The notes under the pieces are model-generated. The model had not been told where the DNA came from. It did no database searches and worked only from the letters and a program-made list of their open reading frames with translations. The position numbers and the translations under genes are program-made. Shown here one piece after another: positions 60,708-64,000 of a DNA stretch of 64,000 nt. This stretch comes from Faecalicatena contorta. GTDB lineage: Bacteria; Bacillota; Clostridia; Lachnospirales; Lachnospiraceae. Positions within the stretch are counted from its first letter, which is position 1; each line of letters opens with the position of its first letter. The stretch spans positions 573,334-637,333 of the forward strand of contig NZ_QGDS01000001.1 in NCBI RefSeq assembly GCF_003149105.1, in the 5' to 3' direction.

Positions 60708-61490
60708 TTAAACTATTTGAAATGGATGCAAAACCGGAGCCATTACTACACGCAGGCCCGGAAGCTTTTTCTGCAGGAATTCTTTCATATCTTCCATGAA
60801 AATATATTCTGTTCCATAATGTCCTGCATCAATTACTGAAAGACCCTGTTCCACCGCATCCAGCCCATCGTGATGTCCAATATCTCCTGTGACCAGCACA
60901 TCTGCCCCTTTTCTCAGTGCCGGAGCTATGGCACTCTTCCCGGAGCCAGGGGAAACAGCCAGTCTGCAGACCCTTTTATCCGGACTGCCAAATACTTTCA
61001 CTGAATCTAATTTTAGTTTATTCTTCACATACACACAACATTCCTCAAGAGTCATGTCCCCTTTCAGGGTCCCTGCACGTCCAATTCCCTGGCAAACTCC
61101 ATCTTCTTCTAAAGTGGGATCCAGAACTTCCGCTTCTTCCAGCTCAAGGATTCTTCCGGAAAGTGCTGCCATGCCGAGGACATCATAGTTTGTATGCATT
61201 GCATAATAAGAAATATCGCTTTGAATCAGCTTTACAATTCTCCTGCCCACAAAATCTTCATCCGTTATACTTTTCAGGGGAGAAAAAATCAGCGGATGAT
61301 GGGTAATCAGCATATCTGCGCCTGCTGCCTCCGCCTGGAGAATCACCTCTTTTGTGACGTCCAGCGCCAGATATACACAGCCAACCTCTTTCTCACTTCT
61401 GCCTGCCAGCAGGCCCACATTATCAAAATCCAATGCCGCCGACTTTGGATAAGCTGCCTCTATTACTTTTATAATTTCCTTACAAAGCAT
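60708..61490 (-). CDS. Nif3-like dinuclear metal protein (YqfO family)
   Basis: 260 residues of the NIF3/DUF34 fold. Metal-ligand segments are ITHHPLIF, AMHTNYD, GDIGHHD and DAGHYGTE. Often labelled GTP cyclohydrolase 1 type 2, but the function is unsettled. Overlaps trmK by 11 nt, and the trmK-nif3 pair after rpoD is conserved in Firmicutes. Confidence 0.9.
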   Translation of the reverse strand: MLCKEIIKVIEAAYPKSAALDFDNVGLLAGRSEKEVGCVYLALDVTKEVILQAEAAGADMLITHHPLIFSPLKSITDEDFVGRRIVKLIQSDISYYAMHTNYDVLGMAALSGRILELEEAEVLDPTLEEDGVCQGIGRAGTLKGDMTLEECCVYVKNKLKLDSVKVFGSPDKRVCRLAVSPGSGKSAIAPALRKGADVLVTGDIGHHDGLDAVEQGLSVIDAGHYGTEYIFMEDMKEFLQKKLPGLRVVMAPVLHPFQIV

Positions 61491-62238
61491 AATATTCCAA
61501 CCCCTTTTCCGTATCCGCCAATTCCTGCTCCAATTCTTTCATGCGCCGCTTTGCATGAATACTGTCCTGCATCCTTAAACTTTCCAGTATCCCTGTTTTC
61601 AATGCCTTTTCTCTCTCCAAAAATTGCTTCAGCACAGGATTTTTCCCCCGGAGCAGGTATTTTCCATATTGTATTTCTGTTTCTGTCCAAATGTCTTCCG
61701 AGGACTGTACGGAATCCCCTATTTCCTCGGGGGTTCTTATTTTTGTATTATGTATCTTTGACCGGGGGGGCTTTACCTTCATCATAGGATAAAACTTCCC
61801 TTCATCAAAGACCATATCCTCCTCTATAAACAAAAAACCTTCCTGTAAAAGAAAGGCCCTGACTTTTGCAATTTCAGACTGCGGCTGCAAAATACATTCT
61901 TTCAGGCTCACTGTCACATTCCAGTCTTTTTTCAAAATTTTTATAATGAGCGTGCCGCCCATCCCGGCAATAACTGCCGAATCAGCCTCCCCGGAGGAAA
62001 GCTCTGCAAATCCATTGGAAAGCCGCAGTTCAATCTTATCTGACAGCCCGCTTTCCAAAACATGCTCTTGGGCACGCATCAGCGGCCCTTCATTAATATC
62101 CATTGCAACAGCCTGAGGAATCCGTCCTTCTTCCATAAGGTATATGGGGATATAGGCATGGTCTGTGCCTATATCCGCCATTTTATATCCGGCGCTCACC
62201 ATATTGGCGACTGCCTGCATTCTTTTTGTCAGTTCCAT
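61480..62238 (-). CDS. trmK: tRNA (adenine-22-N1)-methyltransferase
   Basis: 252 residues, Rossmann-fold methyltransferase with ADIGTDHAYIPI and the NPPY-like GMGGTLIIKIL region. Methylates A22 of tRNAs. Ends in a helical C-terminal domain. Between rpoD and nif3. Confidence 0.92.
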   Translation of the reverse strand: MELTKRMQAVANMVSAGYKMADIGTDHAYIPIYLMEEGRIPQAVAMDINEGPLMRAQEHVLESGLSDKIELRLSNGFAELSSGEADSAVIAGMGGTLIIKILKKDWNVTVSLKECILQPQSEIAKVRAFLLQEGFLFIEEDMVFDEGKFYPMMKVKPPRSKIHNTKIRTPEEIGDSVQSSEDIWTETEIQYGKYLLRGKNPVLKQFLEREKALKTGILESLRMQDSIHAKRRMKELEQELADTEKGLEYYAL

Positions 62239-62248
62239 CTCACTCTAC

Positions 62249-63358
62249 CTAGTCCAGATAATCTCTCAGCTTACGGCTGCGGCTTGGGTGACGCAGTTTT
62301 CTGAGTGCCTTGGCTTCAATCTGACGGATACGTTCACGGGTGACATCAAATTCCTTGCCAACCTCTTCCAGAGTTCTTGCCCTTCCGTCATTCATACCGA
62401 AACGCAGGCGCAGCACCTTCTGTTCTCTTTCTGTCAGCGTATCCAGCACCTCGTCAAGCTGTTCTTTCAGCAATGTCTGTGCTGCTGCTTCCGCCGGAAC
62501 GGGTACATTATCGTCCTGTATAAAGTCCCCCAGATGGCTGTCTTCCTCCTCACCAATGGGAGTCTCCAAAGAAACCGGTTCCTGGGAAATCTTGAGAATT
62601 TCACGCACACGGTCTACAGGCATGTCCAGTTCTTTCGCAATCTCTTCCGGCGTGGGTTCCCGTCCTAACTCCTGCAAAAGCTGTCTGGACACACGGATCA
62701 GCTTGTTAATCGTCTCTACCATGTGCACCGGTATACGGATTGTTCTGGCCTGATCTGCAATGGCTCTTGTTATAGCCTGACGAATCCACCAGGTTGCATA
62801 CGTACTGAACTTATATCCTTTGTGGTAATCAAACTTTTCTACCGCTTTAATTAGTCCCAGATTCCCCTCCTGAATCAGGTCCAGAAACAGCATTCCACGG
62901 CCTACATAACGCTTTGCAATACTTACCACAAGGCGCAGGTTGGCTTCTGCCAGCTCCTTCTTCGCATCCTCATCACCGTTTTCCATCCGCTGTGCCAGTT
63001 CAATCTCTCTTTCCGCACTCAGAAGAGGAACCTTACCAATTTCTTTCAGGTACATACGCACTGGATCTTCGATACTGACTCCATCCGGCACAGTCAGATC
63101 AATATTCTCCATATCCACTTCGTCTTCATCAGAAATAATGACTTCCACATCCACATCATCCTCATCACCGCTGATGCGAAGCACGTCTATATTATTTGAC
63201 TCCAGATGGTCAAACACCTTTTCCATCTGTTCCGCGTCTAATTCCATGTCATTGAAAAAGTCATTGATTTCCTGAAGCTCCAAAATACTCTTCTTTTTCT
63301 TTCCCAATGTAACAAGTTCTTTTAGCCTCTCGTCAAATTTCTGTATGTTTTCTTCCAT
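62249..63358 (-). CDS. rpoD: Primary sigma factor RpoD (sigma-A)
   Basis: 369 residues from the ATG at 63358 (AAGGAAGG upstream). Region 1.2 begins at [11 protein letters not shown], region 2 carries [14 protein letters not shown], region 3 [10 protein letters not shown], and region 4 the helix-turn-helix [20 protein letters not shown]. An acidic stretch precedes region 1.2. The -10 and -35 boxes seen throughout the window fit its consensus. Order dnaG-rpoD is standard. Confidence 0.98.
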   Translation of the reverse strand: MEENIQKFDERLKELVTLGKKKKSILELQEINDFFNDMELDAEQMEKVFDHLESNNIDVLRISGDEDDVDVEVIISDEDEVDMENIDLTVPDGVSIEDPVRMYLKEIGKVPLLSAEREIELAQRMENGDEDAKKELAEANLRLVVSIAKRYVGRGMLFLDLIQEGNLGLIKAVEKFDYHKGYKFSTYATWWIRQAITRAIADQARTIRIPVHMVETINKLIRVSRQLLQELGREPTPEEIAKELDMPVDRVREILKISQEPVSLETPIGEEEDSHLGDFIQDDNVPVPAEAAAQTLLKEQLDEVLDTLTEREQKVLRLRFGMNDGRARTLEEVGKEFDVTRERIRQIEAKALRKLRHPSRSRKLRDYLD

Positions 63359-63415
63359 GTGTCCATCCTTCCTTTGCCTGCACACAGTACAGGGCTATCT
63401 TGTTTTATTTTATCC

Positions 63416-64000
63416 TTATTCAATAGAAATATGCAGGTTCTTTATATCATCCAGCATACGCTTCTCTCCCATCAGTCTTTGCAGGCCCCCAAAATCAGTA
63501 GGTTCCAGATGCATCATTTGGTAATCAATGCTGTTTGCCTTGACACGGAATATCGTTTCCTTCAAGGCCTGTTCCTGTTCCTCTTTGGTAGAAAGCTCTT
63601 TGATTTTTGTATGGAATAAAGAAGCGGCCTCCCGGTGTTCTTCCTCTTCTGTAAAATGATTCAGTATCTTCGCCGGATTCAGTTCTCCTGAAGCATACTG
63701 TCCGTAAAGCAGTTCAGCTACGGTTTTGTACAGTTTTTTTGTAAAATCCTCAGGACTGATGTACTTTTGTATGAGGCCCAGAAGTCTCTCCTCTTCAATC
63801 ATCCACGTCAGCAGAACCTTCTGGGATACAAGAATCCCATCCTCCTTTGGCTTTTCCCTGCCTGCTGCCGTTTTAGGGCGTGCAGCTGGTTTTGCCATTC
63901 CTTCACTGATTGCTGTTTTTATGACTAACTTTTTGAGGCTCTCCTCACTGACCCGGTATTCCCTTGCTGCTGCTTCAATATAGTTATTTCTCTCCAATTC
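63416..64000 (-). CDS. dnaG: DNA primase C-terminal part (cut by the window edge)
   Basis: About 195 C-terminal residues: a linker and the helical domain that binds the DnaB helicase. The segment RNNYIEAAAREYRVSEESLKKLV is the known DnaG transition to it (shown here for its start RNNYIEAA). The frame stays open through position 64000, so the N-terminal zinc and TOPRIM domains lie outside. Followed by rpoD with a 57-bp gap. Confidence 0.88.
   Translation of the reverse strand, partial: ELERNNYIEAAAREYRVSEESLKKLVIKTAISEGMAKPAARPKTAAGREKPKEDGILVSQKVLLTWMIEEERLLGLIQKYISPEDFTKKLYKTVAELLYGQYASGELNPAKILNHFTEEEEHREAASLFHTKIKELSTKEEQEQALKETIFRVKANSIDYQMMHLEPTDFGGLQRLMGEKRMLDDIKNLHISIE

Noticed and set aside
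1-64000. tRNA, rRNA or CRISPR loci
   Set aside because: No conserved tRNA/rRNA segments or regularly spaced identical repeats with unique spacers were found; the family I repeats are not arrays.

Overview
The window looks like a chromosomal segment of an anaerobic, endospore-forming Firmicute, most likely family Lachnospiraceae (class Clostridia). The grounds are the sporulation pair yqfC-yqfD, a SpoVB/YtgP-type flippase, a BofC-like protein, strong GGAGG ribosome sites, 17-bp-spaced sigma-A promoters, the anaerobic redox genes rex, nfnAB and Fe-alcohol dehydrogenase, and an isopropylmalate-synthase-like (probably Re-) citrate synthase beside isocitrate dehydrogenase. Species cannot be fixed from the sequence. 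No tRNA, rRNA, CRISPR array or intact transposase was seen.

Layout. 1-4.8 kb: a minus-strand cluster of an NDH-2 fused to a DoxX-like membrane domain, a polyprenyl diphosphate synthase, a MenA-like prenyltransferase and the start of a small lipoprotein-like gene. This matches the core of a flavin-based extracellular electron transfer (EET) locus. A HxlR regulator diverges from it across a shared promoter region with a Rex-like palindrome. 4.9-11.7 kb: housekeeping and sporulation genes (5-FCL, ynzC-like, flippase, ybeY-phoH-yqfD-yqfC, tag). 11.8-16 kb: an LDH-fold 2-hydroxyacid dehydrogenase with malic enzyme, then rocA on the plus strand. 15.9-18.4 kb: an AT-rich accessory patch (secreted nuclease, unknown membrane-anchored protein) next to rlmH, with a degenerate second copy of the rlmH 3' end that resembles an attachment site. 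18.5-22.2 kb: nfnAB and a Rex-regulated Fe-ADH. 22.3-32.9 kb: a zinc-ribbon/TPR protein, folD-fhs, ftsK, tepA, metY, a CFI-box protein and yebC. 33.1-37 kb: mazF, alr, nnr, rex. 37.2-39.1 kb: an ABC-F protein. 39.4-42.7 kb: Re-citrate synthase, GntR regulator, NADP-isocitrate dehydrogenase. 43-49.8 kb: leuB-ilvD-ilvB-serC-serA. 50-53.6 kb: yajC, tgt, an L,D-transpeptidase. 54-58.9 kb, plus strand: aroC followed by a polyamine ABC transporter whose last gene fuses permease PotC to binding protein PotD. 59-64 kb: nucleoside kinase, nif3-like, trmK, rpoD, dnaG (cut by the window edge).

How it fits together. NADH disposal is a theme: NDH-2 to quinone, NfnAB between ferredoxin, NADH and NADP, Fe-ADH, malate/lactate dehydrogenase, and the sensor Rex. 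The adh promoter carries two Rex-type palindromes placed to block RNA polymerase, and a related palindrome lies between the ndh2 and hxlR promoters. The citrate synthase-GntR-icd operon would make 2-oxoglutarate, probably under its own GntR acting on a perfect 26-bp palindrome over the -10 box.

The most unusual signal lies outside the genes. Three dispersed intergenic repeat families are present. Family I is about 100 bp, two hairpins, six positions plus one nested insertion, with paired-base covariation between copies. Family II is MITE-like with TTACAGTTCAGCCAT terminal inverted repeats. Family III has two copies behind terminators. In addition, a nearly identical 27-bp palindrome occurs in the EET locus and in the leader of the citrate synthase gene.
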